The position numbers and the translations under genes are program-made. A model generated the notes under the pieces. That model worked only from the letters and a program-made list of their open reading frames with translations. It made no database searches and was not told the origin of the DNA. From positions 2,202,501 to 2,266,500 of the forward strand of contig NZ_CP073078.1 of assembly GCF_018135625.1 (NCBI RefSeq): a DNA stretch of 64,000 nt, in the 5' to 3' direction. Of this stretch, positions 54,463 through 63,116 are shown in pieces (the first letter of the stretch is position 1; each line of letters opens with the position of its first letter). This DNA comes from Phenylobacterium montanum (GTDB lineage: Bacteria > Pseudomonadota > Alphaproteobacteria > Caulobacterales > Caulobacteraceae).

Positions 54463-55254
54463 TCAAGTTCGAACAAGAGCGCCAGATACCTGTTCGATCG
54501 ATGGGCTGAAGTACGACACCAGGGAAACAAAGTCGCGGCCGCCGTCATCGACCTAGAAATCAGAACTCGGGCGTCAACCTCCAAAGTCGGCTGGATTTTT
54601 GTTCTTGCGCCTCGAAAAGGCCGCCGCATCGGTCGCCGGACTCGCCCGCGCCGCCGAGCCGCCGACGCGCCGAACCTGTAAGGCAAGCATTCCAAGGAAA
54701 AGCGGGCGATGGCCGCGCGGGCCTACCTTCGTCAACTCGTCCGCTGCGTGGGTCGTCTGAGGCCCTGATTTGTCCTGATCCTGACGTTACTGCTCCTCTA
54801 TTGCGTGAACCTCGCGCACATCGCACCACGGGAGATGAGCTTGGGCCGAGCCCGCGACCACAGAACCGACGAGCGAACCGGCGAGCGGCCGCTCGCGCAC
54901 CTCGGCAGCTTCCGGGGTGTGCTGCAGGTCGCCGCTAGCAGCGGCCATGGCAAGCTTACCCGGACCGATGGCGAAAGCCTGGTCTTCTGCTGGAGTGACC
55001 TGCAACGCGGGGGCAGGCGGCCGACAGATATCGTGGGCGTTTACGGCGCTCAGCAGGAGCACGCGGGGTCGTCCCCAGTCGCTGAGCAGGCCATCGAACT
55101 TGGGCGTAGCCCACGCGCGAGCGGGCTACGCCTTGTTCGAAGCCACCCCGTTGCGCCTGAGGCCGACGGGGCGCCCTCGACCTAGACCGCGTAGATCGAG
55201 GGGGAGAGACAGATGCCGGCGGCCGAAAGCCACCGCGATGGGATCCCGTACTGT
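54463..55254. other. ~790 bp without a supportable gene
   Basis: Lies between the broken GST gene and the 3' end of the TonB receptor gene. Open frames (such as 54805-55185 plus and 54787-55062 minus) overlap one another and match nothing recognisable. Together with the GST truncation this looks like a decayed or rearranged segment. No transposase remnant or terminal repeat was recognised. Confidence 0.5.
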
Positions 55255-57498
55255 TCAGAAGTTCACGTTCAGCACGATCCCAAAGGTTCGCGGATCATTG
55301 TACCTCGGCTGGTATTGATAGGATGGCCCCGACGAGTCGAGAATGATTTTGGTGAAGTAGCGAAGATTGCTGAGGTTGCGCACATAGGCGCTGACAGAAA
55401 AGCGGTCGTTCGGCGTCCATGTGGCATTCAAGTTGCCGGTCACGGCGGAATCGATGTGCACCAAGGGCTGTTGGCCGTTGGCTTGCTCCGCGGCGTTGAG
55501 GTGCCCGCCATGACCCGAGGAATACAGCACCTCTGCGCGCAACCTCAGCGTTGAATCGCCCGGCAGCGTAAAGACGTGCTGGTACGCAAACGACGCGCTG
55601 ACCGGAATGGGCGCCACCGACCCCCACGCGCCGCTGTCGGTTACCTCATCCTCCGCCACGAAGCGGGCGAAGAGGGGCGGCTTGTTGAAATAGAGCGATT
55701 TGATCGCACTGAAGTTCAGGCTCAGCAAATCCGCCGGCGTAATCTTGTAGCGCGCCTCGATTTCCACGCCGTAGGATTTCATTGGCGAAGCCAATGGCGC
55801 GAATGCCGGCGGCCCGGCGCCTTCGTTTACGTTGATTGCCCCAGACTGGAACGCGCCATAGGTGGAATAGAACACATCCCCGTTCACCTGCAGTTTATCG
55901 TCCAGGAACCGGTTTTTTGAGCCAATTTCGTAGCTCGTGAGCGTCTCAGCCTTGAGCTCTATAGGGCAAGGCGGGGTGAGGCTGATCGATGCGGGACAGG
56001 ATGCCGCCACCACCACGTCGCCCGGCGAGAAACCCGTCGAGACCGAAGCGTACAGCAGGTTGGTCGGCGCGAGGTCGTGCTCCAAACGCAGCTTGTAGGT
56101 CACATTGTTGAATTTGCGCTTGCCTGCGGCGCCCGACAAAACAAAGGGCGGCGGCAGCGGAGTGTTCGGCGGGAAGAGGAACGGGCCAAGTTGATATATT
56201 TCCCCGGTCGACACCGTGGTGTGGTCGTAGCGCACACCGGCCGTGATGCGCGTCGTCTCAGTTACCGGATAGGTTGCCTGTGCAAAAACGCCTAACGCTT
56301 CCGTCTGCTTAGTCTCATCGACCCCAAACGCCATTTGGCCGTTGAAATTGGAGATATTGGAATTGACTAAGTCATTTTTATAGTACGCGATGCCCGCCTG
56401 CCAGATCAACTTGGAGCCCGGACTGGACGACAGGCGCAGCTCTTGAGTCAGAAAATTGTCTTTCGGTGTGCTCAGGGGCTGAGTCCCAACACCGAGGGGG
56501 GTCACGCTGTTTATCACGCCGGCCTGCTTCCAGGTCCGGTATGCTGGCTGATAGGTCAGGGTCCCAAACCCGAGGTTGACATTGAGCTCAGCCCAATATT
56601 GCCGGAAGTTATTGTTGACTTTTCCCACAGGCACATCGACATACGTCACCGCCCCCGGGACGAGCGACGCGCCGATTTCATGGCCACCGTTGTGGTCGAC
56701 ATTGTCCTGCAGGGCCGCACCGGCCAGAAGCGAAACGTTGTCGTTAGGCTTGTACAATACTTTTATTCTGGCATCGCTGTTGCGAATGGCGCCCCCCAAA
56801 GGGTCGATGTAGCCATCGCGTTTGTAGAGATTGCCGCTCACGCGGATGGCCAACTGATCGCTGACGATCGGCAGGTTCACCACGGCGGTGTAGTGCTGCA
56901 GATTGAAGTTGCCGGCTTCGAGCGTCGCGCTGCCGCCGAGATCCTTCAGATTGGGATTGCGCGTGGTTATGGCGACTAGACCGGATGTGGCGCTGCGGCC
57001 GTAAAGCGTGCCTTGCGGGCCGCGCACGACTTCCACCCGGTCGATGTCATAATCGCCGCCAATGCCGCTGTAGACGCCGTCCACGTAAACCGCCGCCGCG
57101 GACGCCGTGGAGGTGGTGGAACCGCCCGCCCCGATGTTTGACGGGATGCCCCGAATGACCAGGCCGGCGGCCGGCGTGTCGGTTCCGCCCCCGACGACAC
57201 CAGCCGTGGCGCTAGCCGCGCCACCGGTGATGCCCGGCACGTCTTCCAGAATCGCTTGCAGCGTGAATCTGCCTTCTTTGACCAGATCCTGGCCCGCGCG
57301 CACCGTGACCGAGGCGCTCGTCTTCTGCACGTTCTCGACCCGGCGCTCGGCGGTGACGACGATTTCGCCGAGCGCGGCGGGTGCGGTCGCAGCCGGTGCG
57401 TTTTGCGCATCGGCCGTGGCCGGGGCAAGCGCCGATACGACCCCGAGCGTCACCGCAAAAAGCGATGTGGAGCAGAGAATTTGGGTCTCAACAGACAT
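55255..57498 (-). CDS. TonB-dependent outer-membrane receptor
   Basis: 747 aa. Signal peptide ends near APATADAQN (about residue 32). The plug domain (~45-160) contains GEIVVTAERRVENVQKTSASV and QAILEDVPGI, then DVDRVEVVRGPQG-like residues (IDRVEVVRGPQGTLYG) typical of plugs. A 22-strand barrel follows, ending in the aromatic FGIVLNVNF needed for insertion. No siderophore-specific signature is evident; neighbours suggest uptake of an organic substrate for the catabolic cluster. Divergent from ribB across 570 bp. Confidence 0.94.
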   Translation of the reverse strand: MSVETQILCSTSLFAVTLGVVSALAPATADAQNAPAATAPAALGEIVVTAERRVENVQKTSASVTVRAGQDLVKEGRFTLQAILEDVPGITGGAASATAGVVGGGTDTPAAGLVIRGIPSNIGAGGSTTSTASAAAVYVDGVYSGIGGDYDIDRVEVVRGPQGTLYGRSATSGLVAITTRNPNLKDLGGSATLEAGNFNLQHYTAVVNLPIVSDQLAIRVSGNLYKRDGYIDPLGGAIRNSDARIKVLYKPNDNVSLLAGAALQDNVDHNGGHEIGASLVPGAVTYVDVPVGKVNNNFRQYWAELNVNLGFGTLTYQPAYRTWKQAGVINSVTPLGVGTQPLSTPKDNFLTQELRLSSSPGSKLIWQAGIAYYKNDLVNSNISNFNGQMAFGVDETKQTEALGVFAQATYPVTETTRITAGVRYDHTTVSTGEIYQLGPFLFPPNTPLPPPFVLSGAAGKRKFNNVTYKLRLEHDLAPTNLLYASVSTGFSPGDVVVAASCPASISLTPPCPIELKAETLTSYEIGSKNRFLDDKLQVNGDVFYSTYGAFQSGAINVNEGAGPPAFAPLASPMKSYGVEIEARYKITPADLLSLNFSAIKSLYFNKPPLFARFVAEDEVTDSGAWGSVAPIPVSASFAYQHVFTLPGDSTLRLRAEVLYSSGHGGHLNAAEQANGQQPLVHIDSAVTGNLNATWTPNDRFSVSAYVRNLSNLRYFTKIILDSSGPSYQYQPRYNDPRTFGIVLNVNF

Positions 57499-58068
57499 AT
57501 GCCCCCCTTGGATCAGCCGGTTTGATCATCGGCCTGTGGGGTCAATCTGCCAGGTAGCGGCGTCTAATCCAGACGGCATTATTCACGGGCGACGGGGATC
57601 GAGCCGATGTAGGGGCGACATGCGCCCAAGACACAGTGATGCCCACCGACCCCGGGAAAGCGAAGGGATCCCGGCCTGGCTCCGCTTCCTGCGATGGATA
57701 TTTGCGCATAGCCCGTGCACAGATCGGTTCCAGGCGCGCCTATGGCTTGTTCAAAGGAAAATACTTTCGGCTGGCTCATCCGATGAGTCTGCGCCACGTT
57801 CGGCTTGGCCCCCGAGCAGCGCCCTCCCCCTTCGTCTGGTCTAGCCCGGCCCGGTTGGACTGGCCCGGAAAAACGCCACACATTGCCTTATGATGACAAT
57901 TATCGCACAATGACGTAGCCGCCCGGGAACGGTCGAGCCGCAGGTTGGGCCGCCTCTCTGCAAGAAGCATAGTGACGCCCGTTCCAAACAGATGCGGTCC
58001 CGCTCGGCTTCGATGGGGATTACTGAGCAGTCGCCGCCTCTAGTTCAGGGACCGCCGGAGAATATTCC
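57499..58068. other. Intergenic between TonB receptor and ribB, no gene supported
   Basis: 570 bp with the two divergent promoters. A less GC-rich stretch with an imperfect symmetry (ttatgatgacaattatcgca, about 57888-57907) is the best candidate for a regulator site, possibly for the IclR protein. I looked for the conserved FMN-riboswitch boxes before ribB and did not find them. Small open frames lack coding character. Confidence 0.5.
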
Positions 58069-59277
58069 ATGTCAGTCCAAACCTTAGCGGTGAACGATCT
58101 GGACGGCCCGGGCCTCGGCGCTTGCAAGGATGAGTTCACGTCGCTTGCCACGCCCGAAGAGATCATCAACGAGGCGCGCAAGGGCCGCATGTTCGTCCTG
58201 GTCGACGATGAGGATCGGGAGAATGAGGGCGACCTCGTCATTCCCGCTCAGATGGCGACGCCCGAGGCGATCAAATTCATGGCCAAGCATGGCCGCGGGT
58301 TGATCTGTCTGGCGCTGACCCGCTCCCGCTGCGACCAGCTTGGGCTCGAACTGATGACGCGCAATAATGGCACGCGGCATGAAACGGCCTTCACAGTCTC
58401 GATCGAAGCGCGGGAGGGCGTGACAACCGGCATTTCGGCCGGGGACCGGGCGCGCACCATAGCGGTGGCGGTCGACGCGGCGAAAACCCGTGCCGACATC
58501 GTCACGCCAGGCCACGTGTTTCCATTGATGGCGCGCGAGGGCGGGGTTCTGGTGCGCGCAGGCCACACCGAGGCATCGGTTGATATCGCACGCCTGGCCG
58601 GCCTGAACGCCTCAGGGGTCATCTGTGAAATCATGAATGAGGACGGCTCGATGGCGCGGCTTCCGCAGCTCATCCCGTTCGCCCGGGAACACCGATTGAA
58701 GATCGGTACGATCCGCGACCTCATCGCCTATCGCAGGCGTGTCGACCATCTGGTCGAATGCGTGTCCAGCACCTCGTTCACTTCCGAGCATGGGGGCGAA
58801 TGCCGCCTCCTGACGTATCGCAACACGATCGACGGAACGGACAACTTCGTCCTTCAGAAGGGCGTCGTGTCCCCGGGCAGGCCGACCCTCGTGCGAATGC
58901 ACACCGCGTCGCTACTCTCTGATCTGCTCGGTGAAGAGGGCGCCCGCAGCAGGGCTATACCGCGCGCCATGAAGCAGATCGCACGGGCGGGGCACGGGCT
59001 TATCGTGCTCATGGCGCCTCGGACCGACGCCGGCCTCAGCCTGTTGAGCGCACGTCCCGCTGACCTGGACTTGGATCGCCGCACTTGCGGGATCAGCGCG
59101 CAGATTCTCGCCGATTTAGGTGTCCATGACATGGTCCTGTTGACCAGCTCCGATCACCTCCAGCCGGTGGGACTCGACGGTTATGGGCTAACGATTGTCC
59201 GCAACCAGCCGTTCGGCCCTGACGAACCGTTTGCGACGGCTCCCCAGGAGATGGAATTCGAAGGACTGCTAGGGTGA
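58069..59277 (+). CDS. ribB: 3,4-dihydroxy-2-butanone-4-phosphate synthase with degenerate GTP cyclohydrolase II domain
   Basis: 402 aa. Residues ~25-225 are an intact RibB: DDEDRENEGDL, GVTTGISAGDRARTI, TPGHVFPL and GHTEASVDIARLAG supply the metal and substrate ligands. Residues ~230-402 align with GTP cyclohydrolase II (LVRMHTASLLSDLLG, LVVLMAPRT-like), but the zinc cysteines (HSEC, CDC in RibA) are replaced (HTAS, GARS) and the catalytic RxEGRGIG is lost, so that half is inactive. The gene overlaps the flavin reductase by 4 bp. It probably boosts riboflavin supply for a local flavin monooxygenase rather than serving housekeeping. Confidence 0.92.
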   Translation: MSVQTLAVNDLDGPGLGACKDEFTSLATPEEIINEARKGRMFVLVDDEDRENEGDLVIPAQMATPEAIKFMAKHGRGLICLALTRSRCDQLGLELMTRNNGTRHETAFTVSIEAREGVTTGISAGDRARTIAVAVDAAKTRADIVTPGHVFPLMAREGGVLVRAGHTEASVDIARLAGLNASGVICEIMNEDGSMARLPQLIPFAREHRLKIGTIRDLIAYRRRVDHLVECVSSTSFTSEHGGECRLLTYRNTIDGTDNFVLQKGVVSPGRPTLVRMHTASLLSDLLGEEGARSRAIPRAMKQIARAGHGLIVLMAPRTDAGLSLLSARPADLDLDRRTCGISAQILADLGVHDMVLLTSSDHLQPVGLDGYGLTIVRNQPFGPDEPFATAPQEMEFEGLLG

Positions 59278-59771
59278 AAATAGATTCCGCACAATTTCGC
59301 ACTGTCATGGGCCATTACCCAACAGGCGTCAGCGTGGTCACCAGCACGACGGCAGAGGGCGAGCCCATCGGAATGACGGTGGGCACCTTCACCTCCGTGT
59401 CTTTGGATCCGCCGTTGATTGGTTTCTTTCCCGACAAGCGCTCCACGAGCTGGCCAAAAATCGCCGCGACAGGCCGTTTCTGCGTGAACATCCTGGCGCA
59501 AGACCAGGAATTGATTTGCCGCAAATTCTCCGGCGGAGATCGGGACCGATTTTCTGACGTCGTCCATCGGCTCACCGCAAATGGCATGCCGATCCTCGAC
59601 GGCGCAGTGGCCTGGATCGATTGCGACCTCTATTCGGTACAGGAAGCCGGCGATCATTTCTTCGTGCTTGGCGAGGTCAGGGCGATCACCGCCGAGCGGG
59701 CCGAGTCTCCGCTGATCTTTCTGCGTGGGAAATTTGGACGGGTCATCGACATCGAGGCTATTTCGGCCTAG
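59274..59771 (+). CDS. Flavin reductase (HpaC-like)
   Basis: 165 aa from a GTG overlapping the ribB stop (GTGA). The FMN-binding split-barrel is clear: FRTVMGHYPTGVSVVTS, PIGMTVGTFTSVSLDPPLIGF, FCVNILAQDQ and DHFFVLGEV. These enzymes reduce FMN or FAD with NAD(P)H and release it to a partner monooxygenase. The likely partner is the acyl-CoA-dehydrogenase-type enzyme at the right edge. Confidence 0.93.
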   Translation: MKIDSAQFRTVMGHYPTGVSVVTSTTAEGEPIGMTVGTFTSVSLDPPLIGFFPDKRSTSWPKIAATGRFCVNILAQDQELICRKFSGGDRDRFSDVVHRLTANGMPILDGAVAWIDCDLYSVQEAGDHFFVLGEVRAITAERAESPLIFLRGKFGRVIDIEAISA

Positions 59772-59838
59772 GCGTCCCTCACGACAGCCGTTGGCTGACC
59801 ACCTCGCCGGAGGTAGCTGAACGGATAGACGGCGGGTA

Positions 59839-60519
59839 TCAACGTCGCGGCGCGCCAATGAGAGCGAGATCGTAGACCGCCCCCATAGGCCCGATGTCCG
59901 GGAGCGGCGCCCCTGCCGTGGCTTGGTCGATCGCCTGCAGCATTGGACCGACATAGGCGTTGATCCGCTCGCGGGTGATGTCGCCGGAAAAGCTGTACAT
60001 CCGCGTGGCGGAAAGCGCCCTCGCCAAGCGCCGCGCGAGTCCGTCGTAGGAGCTATCTGCGCTGTCGTAGAACACCAGGCCGACGCTGATTGCGGAATCT
60101 TGAAGCTCAGCACGCAGAGCTTCGGTCATGCCGATGATCGAGCGCTGCAATACGAGCTGCGGGGTAGCGATCTCTGGCGGCCCCAGCGCCCCGGACGGTG
60201 TCACGACGACGATCGTACCCCGCCCTTCCCGGCGAAACCGCCGCCCCGCGCCGGTGAGCAGGCCAAAGGCTCGTCGAAGTGGAACGAGCACCTGCGCTTG
60301 CCAGTCGGTGTCGGCAAGCCCCTGGCTGGCGTCGCCTGCGCCCACGATCAAAAGAAAGGCTTCGAGCGGTCCCTCGGCGTCTTCGAGTCCGCGGCGCAGG
60401 GCCGAAACATCCGTTTCATCTCCGCGTATTGAAAGGCGTTCCGCCGGCGTGGGCAGCGCCGCGAGCAGCGAGGCGAGCGAAGCGTCGTGGTCTTCGAGCG
60501 CGGCATACAGAGTGGTCAT
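59839..60519 (-). CDS. SDR-fold protein lacking the catalytic Tyr-Lys
   Basis: 226 aa from the ATG at 60519, GAGG about 8 nt upstream. The order of elements is SDR-like (LIVGAGDASQGLADTDWQAQVLVPLRRAFGLL, RGTIVVVTPSGALGPPE, then MTEALRAELQDSAISVGLVF), but the N-terminal TGxxxGxG loop is missing and no YxxxK follows the Ser strand. Probably a non-catalytic or repurposed SDR, perhaps a partner of the intact SDR encoded 10 bp upstream. Confidence 0.75.
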   Translation of the reverse strand: MTTLYAALEDHDASLASLLAALPTPAERLSIRGDETDVSALRRGLEDAEGPLEAFLLIVGAGDASQGLADTDWQAQVLVPLRRAFGLLTGAGRRFRREGRGTIVVVTPSGALGPPEIATPQLVLQRSIIGMTEALRAELQDSAISVGLVFYDSADSSYDGLARRLARALSATRMYSFSGDITRERINAYVGPMLQAIDQATAGAPLPDIGPMGAVYDLALIGAPRR

Positions 60520-60529
60520 CGTGGTCGCC

Positions 60530-61351
60530 TCAAGTAAAAGCCAGCAAGGCATCGCGTCGGCGGACCAGCGTTTGCATGACATTTTGGTCGGTGAATATAT
60601 AGGTTTCGTCGGCCTCGATCCCCGCCTTCACCATCTTGCCGACCTCGAGGGGATCGCGACCCTGGGCCAGAACTGTCTTGGCGAAAGCCTCCATCCTTTC
60701 CAATTCGTCCTCATCTTGCGCATTCTTCCCGAACGTCGCCGGGCGCATGCGTTCATGATCGAAGATGTTGGTGTTGACGGCCGCCGGGCATAAGATAGAG
60801 ACGCTGACATTCTGCCCCCGAAGGTCTCGCCGGAGCCCCTCCATCAGGGCTACGACGCCGAACTTGGCCGTCGAATAGATGCCGCCATCATTAGCCACGA
60901 CCAGCCCGCCCATCGAAGATGTTGCGACGATGTGGGCCGGCTGACCGTGCGCCAGCAGATGCGGGAGAAAGGTCTCTACGCCCAAGAGGGCCCCATCGAG
61001 ATTGACCGACATGATCCAGTTCCAATCGGCGTCACTGCTCTCAAGCATGGATCCGAGCACGCCAACGCCGGCGTTCAAGCAGAGGACATGCAAATCTCCG
61101 AACCGTTCCTCCACGAGGCGCCTGGCGGCGCCCCATTGGCCGCGGTCGGAGACATCGAGCGGTACGAAGGTGGCCCGGCCGGCCATAGTCCCCAGCGCCT
61201 GTTGGGCCCGTTCCATATGGTCTGCGCGCACGTCGGTGACGATCACCTGAAGCCCGGCTTCCATCAGCACCTGGGCGATTCCAAAGCCAATGCCGCTGGC
61301 GCCTCCGGTAACGAGAGCAACGCGGCCGGGCTTGATGGGATGGTTATGCAT
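60530..61351 (-). CDS. Short-chain dehydrogenase/reductase
   Basis: 273 aa, MHNHPIKPGRVALVTGGASGIGFG. Cofactor loop TGGASGIG, NAG in LCLNAGVGV, catalytic Ser in ATSSMGG and YSTAK are all present; Asp in VIVTDVRADH suggests NAD preference. A typical alcohol/ketone step in a catabolic pathway. Followed at 10 bp by the non-catalytic SDR-like gene. Confidence 0.93.
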   Translation of the reverse strand: MHNHPIKPGRVALVTGGASGIGFGIAQVLMEAGLQVIVTDVRADHMERAQQALGTMAGRATFVPLDVSDRGQWGAARRLVEERFGDLHVLCLNAGVGVLGSMLESSDADWNWIMSVNLDGALLGVETFLPHLLAHGQPAHIVATSSMGGLVVANDGGIYSTAKFGVVALMEGLRRDLRGQNVSVSILCPAAVNTNIFDHERMRPATFGKNAQDEDELERMEAFAKTVLAQGRDPLEVGKMVKAGIEADETYIFTDQNVMQTLVRRRDALLAFT

Positions 61352-61472
61352 GTGCCTGATCCATCCTGGGATTGACGGCTGCGGAAGGCGTCGCCCCGAC
61401 TAGACTGACTGGGCAGGTCAAACCAGGGGCGCCGATAACGATGGGTGTGTGATCCGCGAAAAAAGAGGCGGC

Positions 61473-62249
61473 TCAGCTCGCTGAAGCTGTAGCGCGACAG
61501 CCCATCTGTGCCGCAGATTCGACCAGCCTCGAGCCTATAGTGGCGATCAACGCCGTATTGTCCGAGCTGCTCGGGAGCGACAGGCTGAGGCTCCCAGCTA
61601 TGCCGCCGTCGTCGTGCTTCAAGGGGACCGACACGATCAGAAAGCCTGGATCGGTATCGTCGATGCTGGCGGCGTAACCGAGGGCGCGGATCGTTCGCAT
61701 TCGACGCTTGATCTCCAACCACTCGGTATCGTCGCCGGAGGTTTTCTGAAACATGGCGCGGACCGCCCGCACTTCCAGAAAGGCCAAGATTGCGAAGGCC
61801 GGGGGACCGCAGAACAGTGGCGCCAACCGTCCCCTCGCAAAGGTTCCCTCAGGGAAAGGCGTTACCCCGAGGCGATGCTCGTGCATCGTCATGACGTGAT
61901 CGCGATAGATCCGGCTGATGAAGATCATGCCGGGCCCTTGATATTCGCAGGACAGCTCGGCGAAGGTCGGCTCCGCCGCGCGCAGCAAGGGATCGGAGAT
62001 CCGCAACTGGCGGTCGTAGTGGACGATTCCGGGGCCCAGGAGATAGCACCCCGGCCTGGCGCTAAAGATCAGACCCGCCGCGACGAGACTGCGAAAATAG
62101 CGATAGATGGTGCTCTCAGACTGCCCCAGCGCGATGCAGGCGTCATCCACTGTCCACTCCGGCCGTTCGGGCGTGAACAGATCCATCACCGACAAGGTCT
62201 TGTCGGAACTGGTCCCGGGCTTGCCGCCGCGCACTCGATCCTGGGTCAC
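61473..62249 (-). CDS. IclR-family transcriptional regulator
   Basis: 258 aa. N-terminal winged helix (TLSVMDLFTPERPEWTVDDACIALGQSESTIYRYFRSLVAAGLI) and an IclR effector domain (AEPTFAELSCEYQGPGMIFISRIYRDHVM, ending near GSLSLSLPSSSDN). IclR proteins commonly control aromatic or steroid catabolism. It lies within the minus-strand cluster, 27 bp after the NTF2-like gene, and probably regulates the cluster including the flavin genes. Confidence 0.92.
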   Translation of the reverse strand: MTQDRVRGGKPGTSSDKTLSVMDLFTPERPEWTVDDACIALGQSESTIYRYFRSLVAAGLIFSARPGCYLLGPGIVHYDRQLRISDPLLRAAEPTFAELSCEYQGPGMIFISRIYRDHVMTMHEHRLGVTPFPEGTFARGRLAPLFCGPPAFAILAFLEVRAVRAMFQKTSGDDTEWLEIKRRMRTIRALGYAASIDDTDPGFLIVSVPLKHDDGGIAGSLSLSLPSSSDNTALIATIGSRLVESAAQMGCRATASAS

Positions 62250-62276
62250 GGCTGCGCAGACACGCGGTGAAATCCG

Positions 62277-63116
62277 CTATCCAAGCCGGGGCGCGCCCTT
62301 GTCGGCCCAGCCAGAGGAGCCGCCCAGGGGCAGGATTTCCCGTATCTCGTCGACAATGCGAAGCTCCCCGTCCACGACCTTGAACAGCCCGAGCATATAC
62401 ATCGAGCCCGCGTCCGGCCTAGGGTGGTCTGGGATTGGGTGGAAATCCACGACGACGAAGCTGCCAGCGACCCCGAGCTCTGTGTCCAGGACCGGATAGC
62501 GCCGTTCGCGCGCGCGCGGTCTCGCGGCGCGCGTATCATTCAACGCCGAGGCGCAGGTGTGCACCTTGCCGTCCGGCGACAAGAGCGTACGCAAGGTGTT
62601 CGTCGTCTTGGCGCCGTTGTCATACTTGTCGCAACGGTAATTGAAGCGGGGGATGAGGCCGTCACTCTGCTCCAATCCTTCCCAATACCTGTCCGCTGCG
62701 TCACGCAAACCGTCACGATCAACCCGGCGGTGCGGGGGAACCACAGCGGAGTAGATGATGTCCGGCTTCAGCAACTGTTCGACGTCGGCGAAATGCCCTT
62801 TCGGATCCGAACTGATGATGGCCTCGGCGTCCGTCAGGGCTCCCTCCTCCACCCGGAGACGCTGGGCGAACGGGCGGGCTTGATTGTCGAGAAACGCGAC
62901 GCCCATGGCCACCACCTGGCCGGTCGTCGCGTCGGCGAAGCGCTGGATGCCTTCAAAGCGCGGCGCTCGCTCCCATAAGCCTTCGCCAGCGTCGAGCGAA
63001 GCGCCGTTCTCGGTATAGCGAAAGTCGGACGCCAGGTTGAGCGCCGCGGGAGCGCCGTCCGCGACCGCAGCCAGATAGACATCCATTTGCCCGAGCAGCT
63101 GATCCCTATCCATCAT
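62277..63116 (-). CDS. NTF2-like/DUF8021-type protein of unknown function
   Basis: 279 aa. The N-terminus (LLGQMDVYLAAVADGAPAALNLASDFRYTENG, SLDAGEGLWERAP) matches the DUF8021-like, NTF2-superfamily pattern, and a second cone-like region follows (ADVEQLLKPDIIYSAVVPPHRRVDRDGLRDAADRYW, FVVVDFHPIPDHPRPDAG). It could bind or isomerise a pathway intermediate. Overlaps the monooxygenase stop by 4 bp, so it is translationally coupled to it. Confidence 0.75.
   Translation of the reverse strand: MMDRDQLLGQMDVYLAAVADGAPAALNLASDFRYTENGASLDAGEGLWERAPRFEGIQRFADATTGQVVAMGVAFLDNQARPFAQRLRVEEGALTDAEAIISSDPKGHFADVEQLLKPDIIYSAVVPPHRRVDRDGLRDAADRYWEGLEQSDGLIPRFNYRCDKYDNGAKTTNTLRTLLSPDGKVHTCASALNDTRAARPRARERRYPVLDTELGVAGSFVVVDFHPIPDHPRPDAGSMYMLGLFKVVDGELRIVDEIREILPLGGSSGWADKGAPRLG

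Noticed and set aside
57900..58068. FMN riboswitch before ribB
   Set aside because: The conserved RFN boxes were looked for and not found; control is more likely by the IclR-type regulator.
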